A stretch of DNA of 64,000 nt from Lamellibrachia columna (lineage: Eukaryota; Annelida; Polychaeta; Sabellida; Siboglinidae): assembly GCA_963662155.1 (NCBI GenBank), contig OY759262.1, positions 19,449,698-19,513,697 on the forward strand. The letters run 5' to 3'. Each line of letters starts with the position of its first letter. Positions within the stretch are counted from its first letter, which is position 1. Made by a program: the position numbers and the translations under genes. The notes under the pieces were generated by a model. The model was given only the letters and a program-made list of their open reading frames with translations, did no database searches and was not told the DNA's origin. This document shows, in pieces, positions 1-25,043 of this stretch.

Positions 1-189
1 GAAATGTATTTAAGCCTAACTTTATAATTCACGTTCTGAAACACCACATTGTACCCGTTTGGTACACTGGCACTTAAACACCACGCCAGCTGTGCACCAT
101 GTATTTCTAAATTCACAGCAACGTTACAAGTGTACTTATAATACATAATTCCTTTGTTATCAACTTCATTCCAGTAAACGTCTATCTCT

Positions 190-404
190 CCAACACGACG
201 AATACAATGGATTTACCCGGAGACGTACTGGGTAATTGAAAGGCACCAAGATAAACAAAGCGCCAAGATAACTAGACGTCGTTGACATTCGATGCAGTTG
301 TCTACTGTCGCCGTAGTGCTAACTAGGATAGAGAACAGAGCGAACTGATCATTTGGTGGCAGACTGGTTCAACGCATCTGTCGCCGAAGCTCCTACAGCG
401 AGAG
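190..404 (+). promoter_or_regulatory. 5' flank and probable 5' UTR of gene A
   Basis: This stretch matches the region just upstream of gene B (about 24795-24991). Shared pieces include acgtactgggtaatt, ccaagataactagacg and gactggttcaacgcatctg, ending in the same gcgagag before the ATG. The conservation suggests duplicated promoter or 5' UTR sequence. I see no clear TATA box and cannot place the transcription start. Confidence 0.5.
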
Positions 405-14678
<14,274 letters not shown>

Positions 14679-14717
14679 CAGATCACCGAACTGCCGAACA
14701 ATTGTAAAAAATATACA

Positions 14718-14723
14718 AATAAA
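14718..14723 (+). terminator. Likely polyadenylation signal of gene A
   Basis: AATAAA about 40 bp downstream of the gene A stop codon. A position this close is plausible for a short 3' UTR. Confidence 0.55.
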
Positions 14724-14891
14724 CCGACGTTTAATAAGCGACTTAACTTAGGGGTCGCCCTTGTCCACAAGCAAGTGGTTCTCTTCCGTCGTGCATGCGT
14801 TCACACGCAGGCTTTGGTTTGTAGATACTGTTATTGTAATATAGTACAATGGAAGTAACTATTGCCCGGTCGTATTTCGAAGTTTCGATTT

Positions 14892-15099
<208 letters not shown>

Positions 15100-15157
15100 G
15101 TGCGGGGCTACGCTGTACCCTCACTACTATGTATTAGATAACATTTGCCCGTATCTT

Positions 15158-15245
15158 GTGTGTAGGCATTTTCATTTCCAAACATTGACCAACATCTGCC
15201 ATTTTTCAGACCATTTCACGAATTTGTCTAGAAAGACATACGTAG
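15158..15245 (-). mobile_element. CR1-like LINE fragment
   Basis: The reverse strand encodes [14 protein letters not shown], equivalent to [14 protein letters not shown] of the LINEs at 39430-39480 and 52250. Very short remnant. Confidence 0.7.
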
Positions 15246-15329
15246 ATAATTTTTGCGACAGAAGCATAAAACATTCAAAATTCCGTTCAGGAAACACATT
15301 TTCCGAGAAGCCATTACAATTGTTCACTA

Positions 15330-15600
15330 AAGCAACTCCCCACATAAAGAAACACGACTTAACAATAATAAAAAGAACTAGAGAGTTAATAATTTGGTGA
15401 CATTTTGCTCCTTCCCATTGTTCCAGATCCTTAACCGCTGCACGAGACTGACACCAACTCCCCGGAAGACGGACCGCGCAGCACCGAAGACGAACCCAAC
15501 ATCTCGAGCGATATCCGCTGTCAATGACGGCTAAAACGAAACTGACATTGATTTGACTTGATCTTCTATTACCATCATACAACTATCGCGTCCATATTAC
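15330..15600. repeat. Downstream block, copy 1 (beside gene A)
   Basis: Similar to 42480-42745 downstream of gene B and, inverted, to 49850-50125 downstream of gene C. Shared pieces include ccttcccattgt, ccagatcctta and ccggaagacg. The antisense strand keeps related peptides in all three (see findings). It is duplicated together with the genes. Confidence 0.65.
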
Positions 15601-15814
15601 CAACACATGGAACCATCATGGAACCATCATACATGGAACCATCATTCTCGTGAATAAATCGTGATAGTTTAATCACCCATCGTAGGTCCTCCACTAAATG
15701 AGTATATACAATTATGTAAGTTACCCAGTTATTCCAGTCATTAATGGATATAGATACATTTAAAGGTGCACCAATTATTATTACAACGTCTAAAAAGCAC
15801 TTTAATAATATTTC

Positions 15815-15970
15815 ACTAGATTGCCATCCAAAGGAAACAACGCAAATGGCAAGTGGATATGGAAGCCATTGGCATATCGAAAATCCAAAGATTATTTATT
15901 TGTGTGTAATCTGCCCATTTGATATATTGTCCCGTTCATTTATCGTCTTCTGTGATAATGAATAATGTCA
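15815..15970 (-). mobile_element. CR1-like LINE 3'-end fragment
   Basis: Contains aatggcaagtgg, ggaagccattggc and tatcg, matching the 3' end of the LINE at 51490-51700, then text equivalent to tcatttattgtcctctgtga. Reverse orientation and strongly decayed. Confidence 0.65.
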
Positions 15971-16170
15971 GTTATTATCAGACAACTTAATTGAAAATAG
16001 ACTGATACAAATAAAAGATATATTTATTTATGTTTGTCATGTGCATTGTTGTAAGATTGTATTTGAATTGGTAAAATAATACACTGTTAATGAAATATTC
16101 GATTAGTTAGATAGGAAGATAATGAGTTTATCACAAATGAGAGCGCTCAATTAATACAATTCGCAGCTTC

Positions 16171-16277
<107 letters not shown>

Positions 16278-17019
16278 TCATTTAAGAACAGTTAGCTTAT
16301 GTGTCGTCCCACTATTTATCCTTTTTTTTTTGCAAATTCAACGTTCTCTATATTCTCAGTCGATTGTCTTTAGGCTAGTTTAGTTGTAGCCGCTGTTCCA
16401 GTTACTATCTACACCCTTAACGTAATATAAGCGCAGTCAATTGTTACTGTGGCTGGAGCAGAGGCATGTGCGTATTCGAGAATAGCAAGTGGGATCCGCG
16501 AAACACAATAAGGTTGGGGCTCGCGAAACTACTGCGCGGGAAAACAGTTGTAATAGGCGGCCTATACTTTTCAAACATTTATATTTTATGTTCACGGCAA
16601 TGGAAAGTTATAACATGCGTAGCAGCATACTGGCATGTATTGGCACATATTGGCACATATTGGCACATATTGGCATATATATGAGGAGTGGTGACACTGC
16701 TGACCTTACGCATTGACAGTGACAACACACGAGGAGTTCTACATAGAGTCGGCCTTCGTGAATTCGCCGAGATAAAAGTCTGGCTGCCTACAAATACTTG
16801 TACTTTTCCCGTTAGATGGCATTACTCATAGGATTAACTCATGTAAACGCTATACATATGTGTATATATAAATGATTGATAGCTGTGTGTTTTGATATAG
16901 CGAAATTAAATTACATAAACCAAACAACGTTATACAAAATAAAATATCACCCTAAATTAAAAGCACGAACCAAACCAAGAGAGTCGAAATTTGGAAAATC
17001 AACAACCCAACAACAGAGG

Positions 17020-17699
<680 letters not shown>

Positions 17700-18101
17700 T
17701 TTACAAGAGAAATAATGTGTTTGCCTTCCTCACCATTACCATAACAAGCAAACAACAAACACATTCAGTGTTCAATCAAATCAAATCAATCAAATAGTAT
17801 ATGCTGTATTTCTTATACTGTAATGTACTTATGATAATTAAAGCCACATAATATCCGAAATCATATATTTAAAAAAAATTATACAAAAAACGCCCCTATA
17901 TCAATTGTAATATCGTCCGTCTTGATACACATTAACTGTAGGTCGTTCAGTTTATTTAGGTTCGTCTCGTCAGTCTGTCATTGTCGTTTGCTGGACTGTC
18001 AGTCGATGGAAAATCAGTAGATGCCGACGGGCATAGTTCATGCGACACTTGGCCGAGACGACCTTCCACTCCTTGACCGATTTTTTAAAGAGGATATACA
18101 G
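17700..18101 (+). promoter_or_regulatory. Orphan copy of the gene B upstream region
   Basis: Similar to 24440-24780. Shared pieces include aacaagcaaacaacaaa, cattcagtgttcaatcaaat, tgataattaaagccacat and gagacgaccttccact. It is interrupted by the Harbinger element and resumes for about 25 bp at 22093. No signal-peptide exon follows, so it appears to be a duplicated 5' flank without its gene. Confidence 0.6.
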
Positions 18102-18126
18102 GGGCCGTATGCATGAAGGCCGGATA
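18102..18126 (+). repeat. Harbinger left terminal inverted repeat
   Basis: Starts gggccgtatgcatgaaggcc and continues ggata. The subterminal region is rich in tatccg and cggata motifs in both orientations, probable transposase or Myb-protein binding sites. Confidence 0.9.
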
Positions 18127-18288
18127 GCTCCCTTATCCGCGGTTATCTTCTATCCGGCGGTTAAATGTACAAAGTCGGTATGCATGTCGCACGGATAGGA
18201 CTATCCGCAGGGCTTAAACGCGGATAAAGTTATTCACTCGTTTTCCCCTGTTTAAGTGGCCTATCCACCGGATAACTCAGAAATCAAA

Positions 18289-19730
18289 ATGGCTGCCATA
18301 ATTCTACACCGATATCGACGCAGGCGAATGTTAAGAATGAATAGAATATTTAGAGATCGAACCCACCCGTTTGAAGCATTCGATGACGAGAAACTGTTTA
18401 GGAAGTTTAGATTCAGACGGCATGACATAATAGGATTCACAGACGACATTGAGAGGGACATAAACATCGCAAATAGGTCGGGTTCGTTGACACCTCTATT
18501 GCAAGTGCTTGTAACGCTCCGATACTACGCCAGCGGCAGTTTTCAGGATGTATGTGGTGAGCTGATAGGTATTGATCAGTCGACAGTCAGCCGCACTGTG
18601 ACTCGAGTTACAGTCGCTTTCCTCCGTCAAGTTCCCAACTACGTTAGATTGCCCAATCAGCGCCAAGCAGACAGGACGAAGGCAAAGTTTTACGACACCA
18701 ACGGGTTCCCCAATGTAGTTGGGTGCATTGACGGAACGCAGATCCGTATACAAGCTCCGTCAGAAAATGAGCATGAATTCATCAACAGGAAGGGTTACCA
18801 TTCCATCAATGTCCAGGTGAGGGGAGTTTGTTTCTGTATTTTTATATATGTGTATTTAACTACTAATAATTAATAACAGCACACCTGTCTTTGCATGGCG
18901 AATATAGCATGTATGTAAACATGTAACATTTTCATGAATGTATTTTATGCCTATTTGTGTATATAAATTTATGCATGTGTGTAAGTGTATATGTGGTATA
19001 TGCAGGTTTGCGTGTGTTCGAACCATTATCAAGTTTTGCTGTAAATGTTGAACAGTAAAACAATAAAAGGTATGCCTACATTTATAGGTGTTTGTCTGTG
19101 TATGTGCGGCTGGGTGTGTACCATTTTTCTTTTACTTTTTATTAATTTGAGATGTTATTCTGTTCATAGGTCATTTGCGATGCAGACCTTCTTTTCATCA
19201 ACTGCATAGCCAAATGGCCTGGAAGCGTTCACGATGCTCGCGTCCTACGCGAGTCATCCCTCTTTGATGCGTTTGAGAGCGAGATACAAAAGCCTCTGAG
19301 AGGAATCATCCTCGGTGACAGCGGATACATGATGCGTGACTGGCTGTTCACTCCTCTTCCTAACCCCACTACACGTCAACAGAGGACATACAACTTTCGA
19401 CACAGTTCTGCCCGTACAGCTGTTGAAAGGGCCATTGGGGTTTTGAAGAGAAGGTGGCACAGTCTTCGCAGACTTCGTTTGGCTCCTGCCAAGGCTTGTC
19501 AAGTCATCACAGTCTGTGTCATGCTTCACAACCGTGCTAGGCTGCTGAAATTGGAGGTCCCTTCAGACTCTGAGAGTGACAGCGACCCTGACTCTGAATC
19601 ATCTTCAGAAGATGCTGATTCTGATGGAGAGGCAGAGCAACTTCGTTCTGCCAACAACCCGATGTCAGAACGGGCCCGCGTTGCTGCTGGTAGAGCTGCC
19701 CGCGAGCGAGTTATCAGCAATTTCTTTTGA
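18289..19730 (+). CDS. Harbinger transposase (HARBI1-like nuclease)
   Basis: Two exons, 18289-18816 and 19170-19730, joined at CAG|GTGAGG and ATAG|GTC in phase 0 (362 residues). The start is the ATG of MAAIILHRYRRRR; the frame is open slightly upstream but without an earlier ATG. The DDE_4-type catalytic residues are visible: first Asp in VGCIDGTQIRI, second Asp in WPGSVHDARV and Glu in AVERAIGVLKRRW. An N-terminal helix-turn-helix-like region (IGIDQSTVSRTVTRV) precedes them. A Ser/Asp/Glu-rich acidic stretch follows the catalytic core. No disabling change seen. Family knowledge: it cuts and pastes the element into short AT- or G/C-type trinucleotide targets together with the Myb-like partner. 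Confidence 0.9.
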
Positions 19731-20092
19731 GGATCGTTGTCTGATATCAGCCATCATTTTAATTTTTTTTTTACCACAACATCAGTATCACTGCTACAGC
19801 AGAGAAGTCTATGTTAATCATTTTCAATCAGCATAGCTGTTCAATTGTTAACACGTCAAGCACAAGTACAACAAATAATTGTTTTTAGTTCTTGTAAATG
19901 TCCACTGTGTGAGTCAAGTGTGGTGAAAATGTAATGGATTTTTTATTATTTTCAATTGTGTTGTACAATTTTTTTATTGGAACAAAACATCGTATATATG
20001 TAGTTAGCGAAACAGAACAAGAACAAGTTTTGGAAAATATAATTGATTCAATGGAATTGAGTCCATGTCTAGCTTAAGCCAGTTCACATATT

Positions 20093-21565
20093 TCACGTGT
20101 CCAAGTCTTGTTCAAGTTTTTCAATTTCGAGCAAGACCTTCCTGTTTTTATTTCCCAACAAAATTGTCATTGCTTTATTCTTTGAAATTTCACTGAGCAG
20201 ATATTCATCGAATAGTTCAGTCTCGGTGTCATCTCGTCTACTTTTCACTGTCGCCTTTCCACTTGATTTTCGTTTTCCTTTCGTTGGAACTTTGACAGTT
20301 ACTGCTCCACCTGTTGTTCCACTTACGGCCCCACCTGCCGCTTCTTGTCCTGCTTCAGGTGTTGCATTCGCTTCTTCTATGATGGTGAATGCATCTCCAT
20401 GTTCGTATGTTGCATCCACAACTGACAGTACTGGAAAGCTGTCAGGTGTGGGAGCGGGACAAGTAGGACGGACAGGTGTGGAGTGTCCAGTGTAATAGTG
20501 ATGCGAACAGCCCTGAATGGGGTCCCATAGTGTTGACGCAGATGCTGAAACATAGATAATTATTATCAGTATTTAATTTTCAAATTGTAGGAGGATCTTT
20601 TCTGAAGAACTTTTTAATTGAAACTGCAGACTGTATATGTTAAAAAGGTGACCCCTATTTTATATGTTTATACAGCTGTATTACTAAAATTGTACTTTAT
20701 TCTGAATCAGACAAGAACTTACAAGTATTCTGGCTGTTCGTGGTCTGCTCTGTGACTGTCTGTAAATCGATGTAGGTGTCTGTTCCTACCACTGAAAAAC
20801 AAGCAAACCAAACATGTTTAGCCCACAGATTTATTGCACATAAATGTAATAATGATAATACCAACGGAGTGTCTATTTGACCGGAAAATCCAATACTAAA
20901 TGCGACGTTCATTGGAGCATCTACAAATTACGTACGCACAAAATAGTGGAAAATGGCCCCCACCTTCCCCATGTATGCATAATTTTCGAACCCCCAACAC
21001 CAAACATGCAAACTTGTATTTTTTTCTTTTGTAAAATGTTTTACTCCATTTATCAGGACAAAGAGTAACGGCCTAATCTCAATCATAATTGTTTATGTGG
21101 GCTAAAACTTTATAATTAAGTTCATATACCGTATATTTTTATACGTGTGACAGAGAAAGAGTGATTGAAGTAGTCTAAACTAGTCGACGTAAGCTTACCG
21201 TCAATTCCAGTGTACAAGTTGGAATTTTCTCCAATGATGTTCAAGATGAGATCCTCGTATGGTAGGGGTTTTTCTTCAGGTCCTCCTCCTGTTTTCCCCT
21301 GCTGCCTTTGCTTATTCAACACCGCCCCTTTCAGAGCCCTCCACTTATCTTTCACCTCTTGTGGAGAACGCACGGCCACACCACACGCACTGATTTTATC
21401 TGTGATTTTTCTCCAAGCGTCAGTTTTCACTTTGTTGGTAACAGCTTGAGTGTTGGCCATAAACAGTATGTGATGCTCAAGATTGATCTCCTCCAACAAC
21501 ACTCTTACTTCAGTGTCAGTGAAGTTCGCCTTTCTGGGTCTTTTTGGCTGTTTTTCCATATTCAT
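20093..21565 (-). CDS. Harbinger Myb/MADF-like DNA-binding partner
   Basis: Three exons on the reverse strand: 21565-21199, 20791-20723 and 20544-20093. They join in phase 1 at both junctions to 295 residues plus stop. The N-terminus (KANFTDTEVRVLLEEINLEH, then VKDKWRALKG) is a trihelix/Myb-SANT-like domain with the expected aromatic and basic helix residues. The C-terminus (ETELFDEYLLSEISKNKAM, then EIEKLEQDLDT) looks like a coiled coil. In Harbinger systems this protein brings the transposase into the nucleus and to the termini. Orientation opposite to the transposase is usual for the group. The splice sites are predicted only. Confidence 0.82.
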
Positions 21566-22067
21566 AGGCTTAGTGAATAAGCGACTGCCACAAGTGTGTT
21601 GATGCAGTCACCTTGCAGCATCCGCCCTTGGGGTTGGCGGGAACTGAACGAGGTTAAATTGTTTACATTCTTTCCCATGTTTCTGCTATTATGTTAATAA
21701 ACGATTTCGTGGATTTGTCGTTCGGCAATGTGTTTTAAATGACAGTGGATTGCAGATATTCATTACTGACAGCGACTCGGGGCGAACGTTAACGTGATTA
21801 ACACTCGCGCTAGATTGTTTATATTTACTGTCTCCCGGGAGACCCGACATTAGTGACGTATGATTGACCGTCCTAGTTGTCGGATTACAGACGGAAGTAA
21901 GGCAGACAGTACCACAATCCCAAGCGCGGCATGGAATTTCCCAGTGTAAAAATAGAAACAGGCGGATAGCTATACGCCACCATATTTACGACTCGTGCAT
22001 ACGAAATTGGAGCCGCAGTTAAACGCGGATAGCAATCCGCGGATAGGGCCTATCCGGGTTTAACTTT

Positions 22068-22092
22068 TATCCGGCCTTCATGCATACGGCCC
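22068..22092 (-). repeat. Harbinger right terminal inverted repeat
   Basis: The reverse complement of this stretch matches the first 25 bases of the left end. Confidence 0.9.
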
Positions 22093-22359
22093 CAGATGTT
22101 TGATGATTGTACATTGATCCTACTTGATCGCACAACTTTATTTTTTTTTTGTGAAACACAAGACTGCAGAGCTGGGATAAAAATATTTAATGACAGTAGT
22201 TTTTACGTATAAAAACAAATCAATTGGCAACAGTTGTGGTAGAATATAATAATAATGCATGTGTATACAATGAAACATAAACTGTCCATAAAGTTAGCAA
22301 CACTAGAATGTTTGCTAATTGTCCAAGAGTTCTATTAAAATAAAACATGTATAGATAGT

Positions 22360-22515
22360 GACATTATGGTAGCAGATATTGACCCTGACGTAATAGGTAT
22401 CACACAATCATGGGAAAATAATGACCTACCTAGTATCAACCCAACAATTGTATTACCCTTTGAAGTTGAAATACCAGACTGCTCTGATACGTTGATATCA
22501 GCACTTACTTAAACA
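22360..22515. mobile_element. Two short LINE scraps in opposite orientation
   Basis: About 22370-22430 reads like the endonuclease start of the CR1-like LINE (DPDVIGIT, SW, plus strand). About 22450-22510 matches the text near 52090-52140 on the other strand. Small relics. Confidence 0.55.
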
Positions 22516-22609
22516 ATTCACGTCACGAGTTCCCTAATCCTGTTTGCATGCATTTACATTTTCCCAAACTGATACAGATAAGAGCTATTATAAACTTGAA
22601 ATATGTTTT

Positions 22610-22900
22610 TAATGTATTTTAATAAGATTCCGAATATCCTCAGAGACGTTTTCAGCGGCCTGGTCCCGGAGTTTCCCGAAATGCGTCATTCCAGAATTAT
22701 CATATCGTGATATAAACGAACGTGCTGACTTTGCGATTCAAAGTTGACTTCATAAAAGCAGCAGCATATCGGCCAATAATTCATAGTCAGCCCAGCGCTT
22801 GCGGGCAGTTCAAAATGTGGCAGTTATTTATCTCATGAACTTAATGGCCCACATCAATTTGGCAGTCACAGTAGGATTGAACTGTGACTGCCAATTATGC
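22610..22900 (+). repeat. Interspersed repeat module, copy 1
   Basis: Closely similar to 30940-31210: taataagattccgaatatc, agcagcagcatatcggcc, cttgcgggcagttcaaa and ggcccacatc. Unidentified repeat family, possibly a MITE or SINE. Confidence 0.65.
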
Positions 22901-22919
22901 GCTACATAATCCAATTTTA

Positions 22920-24250
22920 ATTTAGTTTACTCCATAATATCTGCCATTTTTCAAACCATTTAACTAACTTGTCTAAATCGTTTTGTAATTTTTTTTACCA
23001 TACTTTTTTACCTTTCTAAGGACTTTTGTGGCATCCGTAAATTTCAGTGCGTTGCTTGTTATATTATCGTCCAAGTCATTGATATATATTTATAATAATA
23101 AAGGTCCTAATAGTGATCCTTGTGGTATCCAACTCAAAACTGATTTCCGGTTAGAAACCTCCCCATCTACTACAACACGCTGTCTTCTATCAGCCAGCCG
23201 TTGTTCTATCTGGTCGATTATGATATCCCCGGTACCCCTATGCTTTTAATGTAAGTTTAACTTTAATGTGGCACTTTGTGGAACGCTTTCTGAAATCGAG
23301 GTATATAATATCTACTGGTAATCCCTCATCTATCTACTTAGTTATTTCTTCCAAGAAACATAACATATTTGTTAAGCATGACTTTGCTTTTAGGAATACA
23401 TGTTGAGATGGATTTCATAATTTATGCCTAACACGGAAGTCCACCATATTTACAAATCAATGTTGCTAAACTCACTGCTCTGTAATTATCTGACTTATTT
23501 GTCGAACCCTTGTTAATTAATGGTATGATGTTTACTTCTTTCCATTCAAAAGGTACCTGTCCCTCTATTAATGACAAGTTGAACACTCTTACAAGTGGTA
23601 CACTAATTTATTCTACTCTTTCCATTGGTAGTTTTGGGGAATGCCATCCAATCCAGGTGATTTATTATCCTACATTGCCTTTATTTTCTTAGCTACCAAC
23701 TCTGGAGTTACAAGTGACTGCCCTAAATAGTCCGATTGAGCCTCCTAAAATTTAGCATCTGGAACTGGTAGTGATGAACTAATATCCACTCTGGTAAACA
23801 CTGAGCTGAAGTATCTATTTAGGTCTTCCGCCATTAAAACCGTGTCATATTATACATTGTCTTCTGGTGGTCCAACTTTGTCTCGTACGTTTCATGTACT
23901 CCTGACATATGCACAAAACTCTCGCTGTCATTTCTATGTCGTATGCTATGGTTTGCTCATAGCTTCTTTTTGATTTTCTAATTTTAATCGACTGTTACCC
24001 AATAGTTTATGCATGTATCTGATACATTCTCTCCCCTGGTTGATTCTAGGACATGCTGAGTATGGAAGCTATCCCGTATTAAAAATATAAATTGTCTGTT
24101 CTCGTCCCATGTACTCTCTAGAAATGTCCATTGTACGTGTCCGTGGCCAAAATATCTCTTGATGATACATTTCCCTTTACTCACTTATTTATAGCTTTTT
24201 GTATTGTTGTGTTATTATCTTCGTTTACGTTTGGACTTCGATAAGCTAAT
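22920..24250 (-). mobile_element. CR1-like LINE, decayed, reverse strand
   Basis: Follows the same order as the copy at 52270-54000: reverse-transcriptase text to the endonuclease region, with many frameshifts and stops. It includes the equivalents of LSGIPQGS and KSPGVDG and of the endonuclease tail. Confidence 0.82.
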
Positions 24251-24334
24251 TCAAGAGCTTCAAAGGGTAGTAATATTCTTGTGTTGATTAGAAGAAATAT
24301 AACATGCAAGAAAAATCCCACTTCGAGTGCTGTG

Positions 24335-24425
24335 CACAAGCAACTAAAATGATTCCAGAACTGAGATACCTTAGAATGACTGAAAGAATGTGGTTTAGCA
24401 ACCCTCTTACAAGATACAACATGCA
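24335..24425 (+). mobile_element. CR1-like LINE scrap
   Basis: Encodes [11 protein letters not shown], then a broken LTE-like stretch. Plus strand. Confidence 0.55.
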
Positions 24426-24439
24426 TTTTGTCGTTCCCA

Positions 24440-24991
24440 CCATCGTTTAATCTATGATAACAAGCAAACAACAAATACATTCAGTGTTCAATCAAATAGT
24501 ACTTGCTAGTCTGATACTGTATTGAGCCTATGATAATTAAAGCCACATATCGTCCGGATACGCATATTAAACAATATTGTTTTGACAAAAACTACTAATA
24601 TATCGGCCGTCAATTCGCCCATGAACATACGTAATAATTATATATTCGTTATATTTCTTATGTTGATTGTGGGGTTTATGTTACTTTACTGCAGTTCGAT
24701 CAGGTTCGTCTGTTCAGTCAGTCGTTGCCGAGACGACCTTCCACTCGTCGACCGAGTCCTTAAAAAAGAGGGCATACAGGTCAGATGTTTGAGAATTGTA
24801 CGTACTGGGTAATTAAAGGTCACCAAGATAACTAGACGGCGTTGACAAGTGCCACCATTGTTTATTGTCGCTGTTGTGATAACTACGTACGGCGTAGTTG
24901 ATGAGAACAAAGCGAAGTGAACATTTGGTGCAGCATCTTCCTGCGACAGACTGGTTCAACGCATCTGTCGCTGAAGCTGCTACAGCGAGAG
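24440..24991 (+). promoter_or_regulatory. 5' flank and probable 5' UTR of gene B
   Basis: Its proximal 200 bp match the gene A 5' flank; its distal part matches the orphan copy at 17700-18101. At 24777-24784 it contains CAGgtCAG exactly where the orphan copy carries the Harbinger element. Confidence 0.5.
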
Positions 24992-25043
24992 ATGGCTGCT
25001 GGAAGAATCGTCATCACTTTGACTCTGATAGTTCAGTTTGCAG
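24992..25043 (+). CDS. Gene B exon 1: signal peptide
   Basis: Encodes [18 protein letters not shown]; donor CAG|GTACGA. Same 52-nt length and phase as gene A exon 1. Confidence 0.8.

Larger units (their letters stand above)
18102..22092 (+). mobile_element. PIF/Harbinger DNA transposon, apparently complete
   Basis: 3991 bp bounded by inverted termini that match for 25 bp (gggccgtatgcatgaaggcc plus ggata) and by a 3-bp duplication CAG on both sides (18099-18101 and 22093-22095). It carries the two genes expected of this superfamily: a DDE transposase on the plus strand and a Myb/MADF-like DNA-binding protein on the minus strand. Both are open once their introns are removed. This suggests a young insertion that may still be competent. 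Confidence 0.92.
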
